Source: RYN-230 sp963814645 (GTDB lineage: Bacteria > Actinomycetota > Actinomycetes > Streptosporangiales > Streptosporangiaceae). From it: 64,000 nucleotides of DNA. The notes beneath the pieces were generated by a model, which was not told the origin of the DNA, ran no database searches, and saw nothing but the letters and a program-made list of their open reading frames with translations. Where the stretch lies: positions 248,001-312,000 of the forward strand of contig CAWFDX010000001.1 of NCBI GenBank assembly GCA_963814645.1, given 5' to 3'. Both the position numbers and the translations under genes were made by a program. Position 1 is the stretch's first letter. Each line of letters starts with the position of its first letter. Positions 8,250 to 15,724 of this stretch are shown piece by piece.

Positions 8250-9051
8250 CCGCGCCCGCGATCGCGGTCCGGATGATCTGCCGCTGCGAGACGGCGAACA
8301 GCAGCACCACCGGCAGGCTGGCGATCACGATCCCGGCCGCCAGCAGCGTCCACTGGCTCTCGTTGGAGCCGAAGAAGTTGTAGATGCCCCGGGTGACCGG
8401 GAACAGGCTCGGGTCGGCCAGCAGCACGACCGGCCCGATGATGTCGTTCCACACCCCGAGCAGCCCGTACAGGAACGCGATCAGCAGCGCGGGCCGGGTC
8501 AGCGGCACCACGACGCGGATCAGGTAGGACAGGTAACCGGACCCTTCCATCCAGGCCGCCTCGTCCAGCTCAGCCGGGATCGAGCTGATGAACGCGGTCA
8601 GCAGCAGTACGGCCAGCGGCAGCCCGGGCTCGACGTGCAGCAGGATGTAGCCCGGCCGGTTGTTGTACAGATGCAGCAGCCGGGCCTCGGCGAACAGCGG
8701 GATGACCGAGAACGGCAGGAACAGCCCGATGAACAGCAGCGTGTACAGCGCCGAGTGGCCGCGCACCAGGCGGCGCGCGATCGGGAACGCGATCAGCAGG
8801 CCGAGCACGGTGGACAGCGCCGCGGCGACGACCGAGTAGAGCACCGTGTTGAGCAATTCGGTGCCCAGGTTGGCCTGGGACCAGGCGCCACTGAAGTTGC
8901 CCAGGTGCGGCGTGCCCAGGGTCAGCGGGGAGTTCAGGAAGTGCGCGGGCGACTCGAACGCCAGCATCACCGCGTACAGCACCGGCAGCAGGAACAGGAT
9001 CACCACGAGCAGCCCCATGGCGATCCCGCCGATCAGCCTCGGACGCCGCAC
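8239..9051 (-). CDS. Carbohydrate ABC transporter permease (MalG-type)
   Basis: 270-aa inner-membrane permease with six hydrophobic segments and the EAA loop (ELDEAAWMEGSGYLSYLIRVVVPLTRP), which docks the ATPase. Family members of this type (MalG/CUT1) have a similar length. It is the last gene of the solute-binding-protein operon and starts 13 nt after the preceding permease ends. No ATP-binding gene lies in this operon; actinomycetes commonly share one MsiK-type ATPase among CUT1 importers (family knowledge). Its 3' end overlaps the convergent RpiR regulator. Confidence 0.92.
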   Translation of the reverse strand: MRRPRLIGGIAMGLLVVILFLLPVLYAVMLAFESPAHFLNSPLTLGTPHLGNFSGAWSQANLGTELLNTVLYSVVAAALSTVLGLLIAFPIARRLVRGHSALYTLLFIGLFLPFSVIPLFAEARLLHLYNNRPGYILLHVEPGLPLAVLLLTAFISSIPAELDEAAWMEGSGYLSYLIRVVVPLTRPALLIAFLYGLLGVWNDIIGPVVLLADPSLFPVTRGIYNFFGSNESQWTLLAAGIVIASLPVVLLFAVSQRQIIRTAIAGAVKG

Positions 9052-9064
9052 CGCCAGGCCCCTT

Positions 9065-9763
9065 TCATCCGGAGAGCCGCCGCTCGCGCAGCCGGAGCAG
9101 CACCATCAGCGGCAGCGCCACGATCAGCGTCATGATGAACAGCACCACGCTGACCGCCGAGCCGTAGCCGAGGTTGGCTTCGAACGAGCCGAACGCCGCG
9201 TTGAACGCCAGCATGCCGAGCGTCTGGGTGCCGTACTGGCCGTCGGTCAGCACGTAGATCAGGTTGTAGGTGGTGAACGCGCCGACCACGGCCAGCAGCA
9301 CGTTGGCCGTCACGGCTGGCGCGAGCAGCGGGAACGTGATCCGGCGCAGCCGTGGCCAGGCGCCGGTCCCCTCCACGCTGGCCGCCTCGTAGATCTGCGG
9401 GTCGATGGCGCGCAGCCCGCCGATGAACACCAGCGTGGAGAACCCGGCGTTCTGCCAGATCTGCACGAAGATGACCAGCACCATGGCCCAGTTGTCCGCG
9501 CCGAAGAACGCGGAGTGCACGCCGAACAGGCCAAGAAACGACTCGGCCGGCCCTTGCTGCGGGTTGAAGATCAGGATCCAGAGCAGGCCGACGACGGTGA
9601 CGCCCAGCGCGATCGGCAGGAACACCAGCATCCGGCCGACCGCCGCTGCCCGCCCATCCCCGGACAGCCGGTGCGCCAGCAGCAGCGCCAGCGCGCCCCG
9701 GTCGGCGCCGGCCAGGCCCGGCCCTACCCGGCACCCAGCGCCGGGTGCTACGCCCCTGCTGGG
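9065..9763 (-). pseudogene. Carbohydrate ABC permease (MalF-type), N-terminus missing
   Basis: Remnant of the first permease of the importer. From LALLLAHRLSG onward it matches MalF-type proteins through the EAA loop region (DPQIYEAASVEGTGAWPRLRRITFP) to a normal C-terminus. The segment upstream that should encode transmembrane helix 1 and the start of helix 2 (about 90-100 residues) is absent. The frame is open only to a TAG at 9764-9766, and no ATG, GTG or TTG occurs before the ATG at 9631. Initiation at 9631 would give 188 residues lacking at least two helices. Either a deletion has disabled the importer or sequence is missing between the solute-binding-protein gene and this one. A strong hairpin sits exactly at the breakpoint. 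Confidence 0.75.
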
Positions 9764-9800
9764 CTACCGGGGTCCCGGCGGCAGGACCGGGCCCCGGTAG
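9764..9800. repeat. Strong hairpin between solute-binding protein and permease
   Basis: CTACCGGGGTCCCGG at the left pairs with CCGGGCCCCGGTAG at the right with one bulged T and a short loop. It lies 43 nt downstream of the solute-binding-protein stop, at the point where the permease N-terminus should begin. Intergenic hairpins after binding-protein genes often attenuate downstream transcription or stabilise the upstream mRNA. The same structure could also have promoted a deletion. Confidence 0.6.
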
Positions 9801-9842
9801 CGTCCGCGGCGTGCTCACGCCGCTATGCGCATACGGGCTGGA

Positions 9843-11156
9843 TCACGACGTCTTCCAGTCCTTCTGGTAAGTCGCCGCCGCCTGCTGCGCCGACATCTTG
9901 CCCTGGATGACCTGGAGCTGCAGATCCGGCCAGTTGGTCTGCTGGTCGTAGTAGCCGTTGTTGGGCGACAGCACCGGGTACATCACGTTCCGGTTCACGC
10001 CCTTGCCGAACCACGGCCCCATCACGCTGGCCGCGTACCCGTTGAACGTCCCGCCCGACTGGCTCGGCGAGATGCCGGTGATCTTCACGTACTGCGCGTA
10101 CACCGAGGGGCTGGAGTAGAACGCCAGCCACTTCATCGCGGCCGCCTTGTTCGGCGACGAGTTCAGCACCGAGAACGTCAGGTCGTCCTGCGCGTAGGCC
10201 TGGTTGTCCGCGGCCGTGTTGCTGAACGGCAGCGGGAAGTAGCCGACCTGCAGCTTGGGATTGGCCTGCTGGACCGAGGCCAGGTCCCAGGAACCGTCGA
10301 GCAGCATCGCGCCCTGGCCCTTGGCAAAGTCACCGGGCATGGCCTCCCACGGCACGCCGGTGTAGTTCGGCTCCAGGTACTGCGCGATCGTTTTCTCCTC
10401 GTTCATGCCCTGCACGAAGGCCGGGTCGGTCCACTTGGCGCTGCCGTTCTCGATCGCGCTGGCCAGGTTGCCGTTCGGCGCGTGCGGGTACCACAGGTCG
10501 ACCATGGCCTCGTAGTAGATGAACTGGAGATACACCGGGCCGACGTTGCCCAGCGCGGTGAACAGCGGCTGCACGCCGTGCGACTTGAGCGTCTTGCACA
10601 CCGCCAGGAACTGGCTGTAGGTGGTCGGCACGCTCAGGTGGTACTTGGCGAAGACGGCCTTGTTGTAGAACACGCCTTCCTGGTAGTTCCCCGAGACGAT
10701 GCCGTACGTCTTGCCGTTGTAGGTCTCCGCGGCCAGCGCCGACGAGGTGTAGTCCTTCAGGAAGGACTGGCCGTTCAGCGGCGCGAACGCGTTGTTGGTC
10801 GACCAGTACTGCCACGGGGTCTCGTTGGCCCGGGAGGGGTGCAGCGGCAGCGCCTGCAGCTGAGTCACCGACGTGACGATGTCGGCGCTGCCGGAGGTGA
10901 CCGTCTGCTGCAGCAGCGTCTCGTACGGCCCGTTCACGTTGACCGCGGTCTGCAGCTTGACGTTGATGTTCGGGTACTTCTTGTGGAACTCGGCGTCGAT
11001 GGTGTTGATCGCCTTGACGGCGGGCGGGTTGACCCAGGTGATGATCTTTAGGGTGGTTGACCCGCCGCTGCCGCCGGATGAGCCGCTCGAGCAGGCCACC
11101 GCGGTGCCCGCCACAGTGAGGGCTAGTAAACCGGTGACAAGCGTGCGCACAGGCAT
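9843..11156 (-). CDS. Extracellular solute-binding lipoprotein, sugar ABC importer
   Basis: 437-aa family-1 solute-binding protein. A lipoprotein signal peptide ends in the lipobox VAGTAVAC, then a Ser/Gly-rich linker, then the mature domain starting TTLKIITWVNPP. It would be anchored outside the membrane and deliver a sugar to the permease pair. The ATG at 11156 is chosen because GGGAG lies about 8 nt upstream; an ATG 15 nt earlier has none. The order MurQ-fusion, binding protein, permease, permease on one strand suggests a MurNAc, GlcNAc or muropeptide ligand, but the ligand cannot be read from sequence. Confidence 0.92.
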   Translation of the reverse strand: MPVRTLVTGLLALTVAGTAVACSSGSSGGSGGSTTLKIITWVNPPAVKAINTIDAEFHKKYPNINVKLQTAVNVNGPYETLLQQTVTSGSADIVTSVTQLQALPLHPSRANETPWQYWSTNNAFAPLNGQSFLKDYTSSALAAETYNGKTYGIVSGNYQEGVFYNKAVFAKYHLSVPTTYSQFLAVCKTLKSHGVQPLFTALGNVGPVYLQFIYYEAMVDLWYPHAPNGNLASAIENGSAKWTDPAFVQGMNEEKTIAQYLEPNYTGVPWEAMPGDFAKGQGAMLLDGSWDLASVQQANPKLQVGYFPLPFSNTAADNQAYAQDDLTFSVLNSSPNKAAAMKWLAFYSSPSVYAQYVKITGISPSQSGGTFNGYAASVMGPWFGKGVNRNVMYPVLSPNNGYYDQQTNWPDLQLQVIQGKMSAQQAAATYQKDWKTS

Positions 11157-11189
11157 GAGCCGCTCCCTCATAGTAGTGCCGTCCGTAAG

Positions 11190-11243
11190 TAAAGATCTTA
11201 CGTTAATTGGGTAGAAGAGGGAATTTCCTTACCCAAAACGTAA
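11190..11243. promoter_or_regulatory. AT-rich operator-like region upstream of the importer
   Basis: This AT-rich stretch lies between the MurQ-fusion stop and the binding-protein start. TTACGTTAATTGGGTA (11198-11213) and TTACCCAAAACGTAA (11229-11243) form an imperfect inverted repeat, and GGAATTTCC (11220-11228) is a small palindrome between the arms. GATCTTAC and GATCTTTAC variants recur here and at 14663. It is a reasonable binding site for the RpiR regulator and a promoter separating the importer from murQ (inference). Confidence 0.5.
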
Positions 11244-11257
11244 CAGCGTCGGATTCG

Positions 11258-13174
11258 TCACGCCTGGCCCGCGCCGTCCGGATCACGGCCGGCCAGCCGG
11301 GCCGCGGCCCAGGCGAGCTGCTGGCCACGGACCGTGGCCAGCAGCGGGAGCGTGTAGTCGGGCAGCCCGCCGGGCAGCCGGACCGTCGCGTCCGGCTGAG
11401 GCGACAAACCGAACCAGGTGGCCCCGCGGCGGCCCGCCTCCTCGCGCAGCGTCGCGATCCCCGGCGGTCTTTCTTTACTGAACGCCAGTACCACGAGTCC
11501 AGGTGCCAGCGCAGCCGCGGGACCGTGGCCGAACTCGCCGACCGGATACGCGGCCGTCAGCACGGACGCGGCCTGGGTCAGGGTCAGCGCGGTCGCCCGG
11601 GCCGCCGCCTGCAGCGGGCCGTCGGCCAGGCAGACCACGCCCCGGGCCGCGCTCAGCGCGGCCGCCGTGGCCGCCGCCGGGACGTCATCGAGCGTGCGGG
11701 CGACCTGATCGGCCACGGCCTGCAGCGCCGCCGCGCTGACCGCCTCCGGGTTCAGCGCCCGGGCCAGCAGGGCCAGCGCGAGCAGTTGCCCGGTCAGCGT
11801 CTTGGTCGCCGGGCCGGCCCGCTCCGGCCCCGCGGCCAGGCTGAGCACGGACTGGGCCACCTCGGCCAGCGGGCTGTCCGGGTCGTTGGTGATCGCGATG
11901 CCGTGTGCCCCGGCGCGCTGCAGTCGGTCCAGCGCGGCGGCGACCTCCGGGGTCTGGCCGGAGCGGCTCACCGCGATGGCCAGGTAACCGCGGTAACCGT
12001 GTTCCGGATGCTCGATCCGCTGGGCGGGCGGCTCGTCCAGGCCGAGCCGCCCGACGGGCAGCCCGGTGCTGGCCCGCAGTACCGCGCGGCCGTAGCAGGC
12101 GGCGTGCCCGGAGGCGCCCCGGCCGAAGACCAGCAGGCCGGCCGGGGCTGGGCCGGCCACCAGCCGGCTGATCTCGTCCGCCCGGGCGGCCAGCGCGCGC
12201 AGCACGGCGGGCTGCTCGGCCATGTCGGCCGCCATCAGCTGGCCGCCGGCCGGCGCGGCGGCCCGCGGCGCGGCCCCCAGCCTGCTCAGCGCGCCGCGGA
12301 CGCCGCCGTCACCCGCGGTGAGCGCCTGCTGCGCGGCCGGCCCGGGGGCGCCGCCGAGCAGCATGACCATGGCCACCCGCAGGTCGCCGTCGGCCTGGGC
12401 CAGCGCGGCCGCGCAGGCCTCCTCGCTCGCGCCGGACGCGTCGGCCAGGATCCGCAGCGTCCGGCTGCGCAGCTTGCTGTTGACCGCCCTGACCTCGACC
12501 ATCAGGTTGGAGTAGGTCTTGCCGAGCCGGATCATCAGCGCGGTCGAGAAGCTGTTCAGGATGAGCTTCAGCGCCGAGGTCGCTTTCAGCCGGGTGGAGC
12601 CCGCGATGGCTTCCGGGCCGGTCTCGGCGGCCAGCACGACCTGGGCCAGCGGCTGCAGCGGCGAGCCCGGGTTACAGGTCAGCAGCGCGGTGAAGGCGCC
12701 GCGCTCGGCCGCGGCGGCCAGCGCGCCCGCCACGTACGGGGTCCGGCCGCTGGCCGTCATCCCGATGACGAGGTCGCCGGCCGTCACGCCCGCGGCGTCC
12801 GCGCGGCCCAGCGCATCGTCGTCCTCCGCTCCTTCCACCGGGCGGGTCATCGCGCCTCCGCCGCCGGCCAGGTGCGCGACGACGATGCCGGCGGCCATGC
12901 CGAACGTGGGGATCAGCTCGGCCGCGTCGAGCACCGCGATCCGCCCGGAGGACCCGGCGCCGAAGTAATGCACCCGGCCGCCGCGGCGGATCCGGCCGGC
13001 CGCCTCGTCCACCACGGTGGCCAGCGTGCCGAGCAGTGGCCGCACCGCGGCCGGCACGAGTTCGTCCTCCTGGTTGAGTAGCCCGAGGATGGCCCGCGTC
13101 GGCAGCAGGTCGATGTCTAGGGTGCGCGCGTTCCGCTGCTCAGTCGGCGCCGCGGCATCAGAAAATTCGATCAT
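11258..13174 (-). CDS. murQ: MurNAc-6-phosphate etherase fused to a double-SIS (GlmS/AgaS-like) domain
   Basis: 638-aa fusion, about twice the length of MurQ. Residues 1-300 are MurQ: PTEQRNARTLDIDLLPT, the SIS motif FGAGSSGRIAVLDAAELIPT and ETGPEAIAGSTRLKATSALK. MurQ converts MurNAc-6-P to GlcNAc-6-P and D-lactate. Residues 310-638 are a second unit with two SIS modules, as in GlmS isomerase halves and AgaS/FrlB deaminases (FGRGASGHAACYGRAVL, SRSGQTPEVAAAL, AYPVGEFGHGP). The fusion could join etherase and deaminase/isomerase chemistry, or the second half could be a sensor, as in two-SIS glucokinase regulatory protein (inference). The ribosome-binding site is weak. Near the 3' end the codons AGT AAA GAA AGA are unusually AT-rich and coincide with a repeated motif. 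Confidence 0.88.
   Translation of the reverse strand: MIEFSDAAAPTEQRNARTLDIDLLPTRAILGLLNQEDELVPAAVRPLLGTLATVVDEAAGRIRRGGRVHYFGAGSSGRIAVLDAAELIPTFGMAAGIVVAHLAGGGGAMTRPVEGAEDDDALGRADAAGVTAGDLVIGMTASGRTPYVAGALAAAAERGAFTALLTCNPGSPLQPLAQVVLAAETGPEAIAGSTRLKATSALKLILNSFSTALMIRLGKTYSNLMVEVRAVNSKLRSRTLRILADASGASEEACAAALAQADGDLRVAMVMLLGGAPGPAAQQALTAGDGGVRGALSRLGAAPRAAAPAGGQLMAADMAEQPAVLRALAARADEISRLVAGPAPAGLLVFGRGASGHAACYGRAVLRASTGLPVGRLGLDEPPAQRIEHPEHGYRGYLAIAVSRSGQTPEVAAALDRLQRAGAHGIAITNDPDSPLAEVAQSVLSLAAGPERAGPATKTLTGQLLALALLARALNPEAVSAAALQAVADQVARTLDDVPAAATAAALSAARGVVCLADGPLQAAARATALTLTQAASVLTAAYPVGEFGHGPAAALAPGLVVLAFSKERPPGIATLREEAGRRGATWFGLSPQPDATVRLPGGLPDYTLPLLATVRGQQLAWAAARLAGRDPDGAGQA
11470..11492 (+). 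repeat. Repeated motif copy 1 (inside murQ fusion)
   Basis: TTTCTTTACT immediately followed by GAACGCCAGTACC. Compared with 46150-46173 it differs by one substitution and one T insertion. It lies in the 3' part of the MurQ fusion, read on the opposite strand, where it forces the low-GC codons AGT AAA GAA AGA. Confidence 0.7.
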
Positions 13175-13214
13175 CGGCTGTTACGATATGACAGAAAACT
13201 TAAGGGAAACGTAC

Positions 13215-14315
13215 ATGAGTGACAACCCCTCCCGCTCACCCGGAACCCGCCCGGACAGCACCCCTACCGGGAAGATCATCGCCGCTGCGGTGGCCGGCGC
13301 GCACGTCCCCGGCGTGGTCGCCGCGGCCGGGCGCGGGCCGACCACGCTGTCCACCTGGGTGACCGGCCAGGCCGACAGTACGCCTGGCCGCTCCCGGGCG
13401 ATGACCGCGGGCATCGTGTTCGACCTCGCGTCGCTGACCAAGGTGGTGGCGGCGACGACGGCCACGCTCGCGCTGGCCGGCCAGCGGCGGCTCGGGCTCG
13501 GCGACCCGGTGACCCGCTACCTGCCCGCGTTCGCCTCGTTGGCCGGTGTGGCCGGGCCGGTGACGCTCTGGCATCTGCTCACCCACACGGCCGGCCTGCC
13601 GGACACCCGCAAGTTCTACGAGTGGTGCGGCAGCCGGGAGGAACTGCTGCGCGACCTGGCCGCCACCCCGCTCAGCGCGCCGCCGGGGACCCAGGTCACC
13701 TACTCTGACCTGGGCTTCATCGCCCTCGGCGAGATCGTCGCCCAGGTGGCCGGCCAGCCGCTCGACCAGGCCGTCCGGCGGCTGGTCACCGAACCGCTCG
13801 GGATGACCGGCACCGGGTACAACCCGGCCGGCCCGCCGGACCGCTTCGCCGCCACCGAACGCCGCGCGGACGGCACCTGCTGGACCGGAATCGTGCACGA
13901 CGAGAACGCGCGGCTGATGGGCGGCATCGCCGGGCATGCCGGCCTGTTCTCGAACGTGGCCGACCTGACCCGGTTCGCGGGCTGGTGGGTCGGTGCCGCG
14001 GACGACCCGGTACCCGCGCGGCTGCGCCGGGCGGCCGAGTCCAGCCAGACCGCCGGGCTGGGCGGCTGCCGCGGGCTGGGCTGGGTGTGCGCCGGGGACC
14101 GCTTCGACATCCTGGGCGGTCACTGGCCCGCGTCGGCCGTGTGCCACACCGGCTTCACCGGGACCAGCCTCGCGCTGGACAGCCCGAGTGGCGCCTGGGT
14201 CATCCTGCTGACCAACGCCGTGCACTTCGGCCGGGACAACACGGCCATCAAGGCGCTCCGCCGCGACGTGCACGGCGCGGTGGCCGCGGACCTCTTCGGC
14301 GACGTCCCGGCCTGA
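13215..14315 (+). CDS. Class C beta-lactamase-like serine hydrolase
   Basis: 366-aa serine hydrolase of the beta-lactamase/esterase (AmpC-like) fold without a signal peptide, so probably cytoplasmic. The catalytic SxxK is Ser73-Leu-Thr-Lys76, and the second motif is Tyr163-Ser-Asp in place of Tyr-x-Asn. The third motif is His-Thr-Gly (CHTGFTG). It is divergent from the MurQ fusion across 40 nt, so the two probably share regulation. In peptidoglycan-recycling loci such enzymes act on muropeptide esters or peptides; that role here is inference. The ATG at 13215 is preferred (AAGGGAAACG upstream); an in-frame ATG lies at 13188. Confidence 0.87.
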   Translation: MSDNPSRSPGTRPDSTPTGKIIAAAVAGAHVPGVVAAAGRGPTTLSTWVTGQADSTPGRSRAMTAGIVFDLASLTKVVAATTATLALAGQRRLGLGDPVTRYLPAFASLAGVAGPVTLWHLLTHTAGLPDTRKFYEWCGSREELLRDLAATPLSAPPGTQVTYSDLGFIALGEIVAQVAGQPLDQAVRRLVTEPLGMTGTGYNPAGPPDRFAATERRADGTCWTGIVHDENARLMGGIAGHAGLFSNVADLTRFAGWWVGAADDPVPARLRRAAESSQTAGLGGCRGLGWVCAGDRFDILGGHWPASAVCHTGFTGTSLALDSPSGAWVILLTNAVHFGRDNTAIKALRRDVHGAVAADLFGDVPA

Positions 14316-14343
14316 CGCCGCCGCCTGGCCATACTGGGTCACG

Positions 14344-14667
14344 TCAGGAGCCTGGCGATCCGGCGCACGCGTACTCCGGCGCGGCGGCGGACGGCGGGCT
14401 GGTGACCCCCGGCGGGAACGAGCCGTGTACCGCGTAGTAGGCCAGGTCCGCGCTGAGCGCGGCCGTGCCGGCCGCGGTCTGGCCCGCCCCATTCTCGTAG
14501 ATGTTCATCGGCGGCAGCGAATCTCCCGGCCCGGCCGCGTAGGAGAACGGGGTTGACCCGGCCCCCAGGCCATCGGGCGCGGTCCAGCCGCAGACGTTGT
14601 AGTACAGCGCGTCATCGGCCGGGCCGCCGACCGCGGTACCCCGCCCCCGTGGGCTGCTGGCTGATCT
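14344..14667 (-). pseudogene. C-terminal fragment of an unidentified gene
   Basis: Open minus-strand frame of 107 codons with normal GC-rich codon use but no start near its upstream end, which is closed by TAA at 14668-14670. It encodes ADDALYYNVCGWTAPDGLG and NIYENGAGQTAAGTAALSAD, ending in a Pro/Ser-rich tail. It resembles the folded C-terminus of an exported protein, but I do not recognise the family. It is convergent with the serine hydrolase. The upstream part seems to have been replaced by AT-rich DNA. Confidence 0.45.
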
Positions 14668-14716
14668 TTACCCATCAACGACATTACGCATTCAATTAAT
14701 TACTTTACGTGATATG
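14661..14716. promoter_or_regulatory. AT-rich island, possible promoter or operator
   Basis: A short, sharply AT-rich stretch in very GC-rich DNA. It contains GATCTTTACCC, TTACGCATTC, AATTAATTAC and TTTACGTGATATGG. GATCTTTAC also occurs (inverted) upstream of the sugar importer, and the TTACG...GATATG pieces resemble TTACGATATGACAG in the gap between the MurQ fusion and the serine hydrolase (13187-13200). This hints at a common regulator site. No gene clearly starts from it today. Confidence 0.35.
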
Positions 14717-14768
14717 GCTGCGCCGAGGTGACCGCTGGGGCGGGGGCTTGGCAACGACGGCTGCGGGA

Positions 14769-15049
14769 CTATCCCCGGCTGGGGTCCAGGGTCAGCGCCT
14801 GCCGCCGGCCGTGCACGGTCAGATAGTGAGCCCGCGCGGGCCCGCGCTGATCTGGCGCTGGGACCGCCGCGGCAGCCAGGCGAGCAGGCCCGGCCGCAGG
14901 TCGATGGAACCCCGCTCGGTGCCCAATTGGCCGGTGCCGTCCAGCACCAGGAGCAGCACGTCGAGGTCCGGGCCGAGGTGGCTGTCGATGCCCTGGCCGG
15001 GTGGCAGCCGGATGACGTTGGAGTCCAGATCACGCTGCCGCATGGCCAT
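14769..15049 (-). pseudogene. Small cupin-type protein, frameshifted
   Basis: Short cupin-fold gene. Starting from ATG GCC ATG CGG at 15049, it encodes RQRDLDSNVIRLPPGQGIDS, then DVLLLVLDGTGQLGTE and LLAWLPRRSQRQISAGPRGL. The frame then hits TGA near 14818. One base away, the expected family ending continues as YLTVHGRRQALTLDPSRG and stops at 14769. A single indel near 14825 therefore splits the gene. Such small cupins often accompany metabolic enzymes; the function is unknown. No good ribosome-binding site is visible, so the gene may be silent even if the indel is a sequencing error. Confidence 0.6.
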
Positions 15050-15141
15050 GGTCGTTCGACGGGACCGGGCGGCTGACCGGCACCGCCTGCGATCGCGTCG
15101 ATCTTCTAGCCAGACAGGAGCAGGACCCACGGCATCATGGA

Positions 15142-15724
15142 CTAGCCGCGGCGGACTGACGGACGGCCTCCACACCGCCACCACGCGCATTTCACGCTGA
15201 TCGCGTCCCCAGCCGGTTGACTGACGGCACGAATCGGCAACGAGCGTTCAGAAAATTCGGGAGCGGTGCCATGACCGGTAGCGACCTGCTCATCCTCGCG
15301 CCGTGGCTGGTGCTGGCCGCGGCCCTGGTGGTGATGGGCGTCAAGCTGCGCAGGTCGCGCCGCACCCGGCGGTAACGAGATAGCCGGCGCGCTCGGCGCC
15401 GTGGCGGGGGCGAAATGACGGGCCAGTTCCGTGTCGAACTCCCGGGCCCGCAGCGGTGGCGAGAAGTAGTAGCCCTGGGCCACGTCACAGCCGAGCCGGC
15501 GGAGCTCGGCGACCTGGTCCCTGGTCTCCACGCCCTCGGCCACGGTCGCGATGTCCATGGCATTGGCCAGGTCGATGACGGCCTGGACGATGGCCGAGTC
15601 CACCGTGCTCTCCGCGATGCCTTGCACGAAGACCCGGTCCACTTTGACCTCATGCACCGGGAACTGCTTGAGGTAGGCGAGTGAGGAATGGCCGGTGCCG
15701 AAGTCGTCGATGGCCAGGCCGCGC
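15142..15724 (-). pseudogene. EAL-domain (c-di-GMP phosphodiesterase) C-terminal remnant
   Basis: The C-terminal half of an EAL domain: GLAIDDFGTGHSSLAYLKQF, VKVDRVFVQGI, IATVAEGVETRDQVAELRRL and GCDVAQGYYFSPPL. EAL domains hydrolyse c-di-GMP, but the EAL motif itself and the first half of the barrel are missing. The coding frame runs uninterrupted into upstream subtilase DNA, so the remnant is joined to a protease gene at about 15725. Past residue ELARHFAP the frame continues to TAG at 15142 through sequence that looks non-coding and overlaps a small gene on the other strand. Confidence 0.75.
15271..15375 (+). CDS. Small single-span membrane protein (34 aa)
   Basis: 34-residue ORF: a short polar start (MTGSDLLIL), one hydrophobic helix of about 20 residues (APWLVLAAALVVMGV) and a strongly basic tail (KLRRSRRTRR). 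This fits an inner-membrane single-span protein with the C-terminus in the cytoplasm. GGGAG lies 8 nt before the ATG. It is read against the dubious 3' extension of the EAL remnant. Function unknown; it could be a chance ORF, but the segment order and ribosome-binding site argue for a gene. Confidence 0.5.
   Translation: MTGSDLLILAPWLVLAAALVVMGVKLRRSRRTRR

Noticed and set aside
11207..13081. 624-codon plus-strand open frame opposite murQ
   Set aside because: Arg/Gly/Gln-rich shadow of the minus-strand MurQ fusion; no family motif and no suitable ribosome-binding site.
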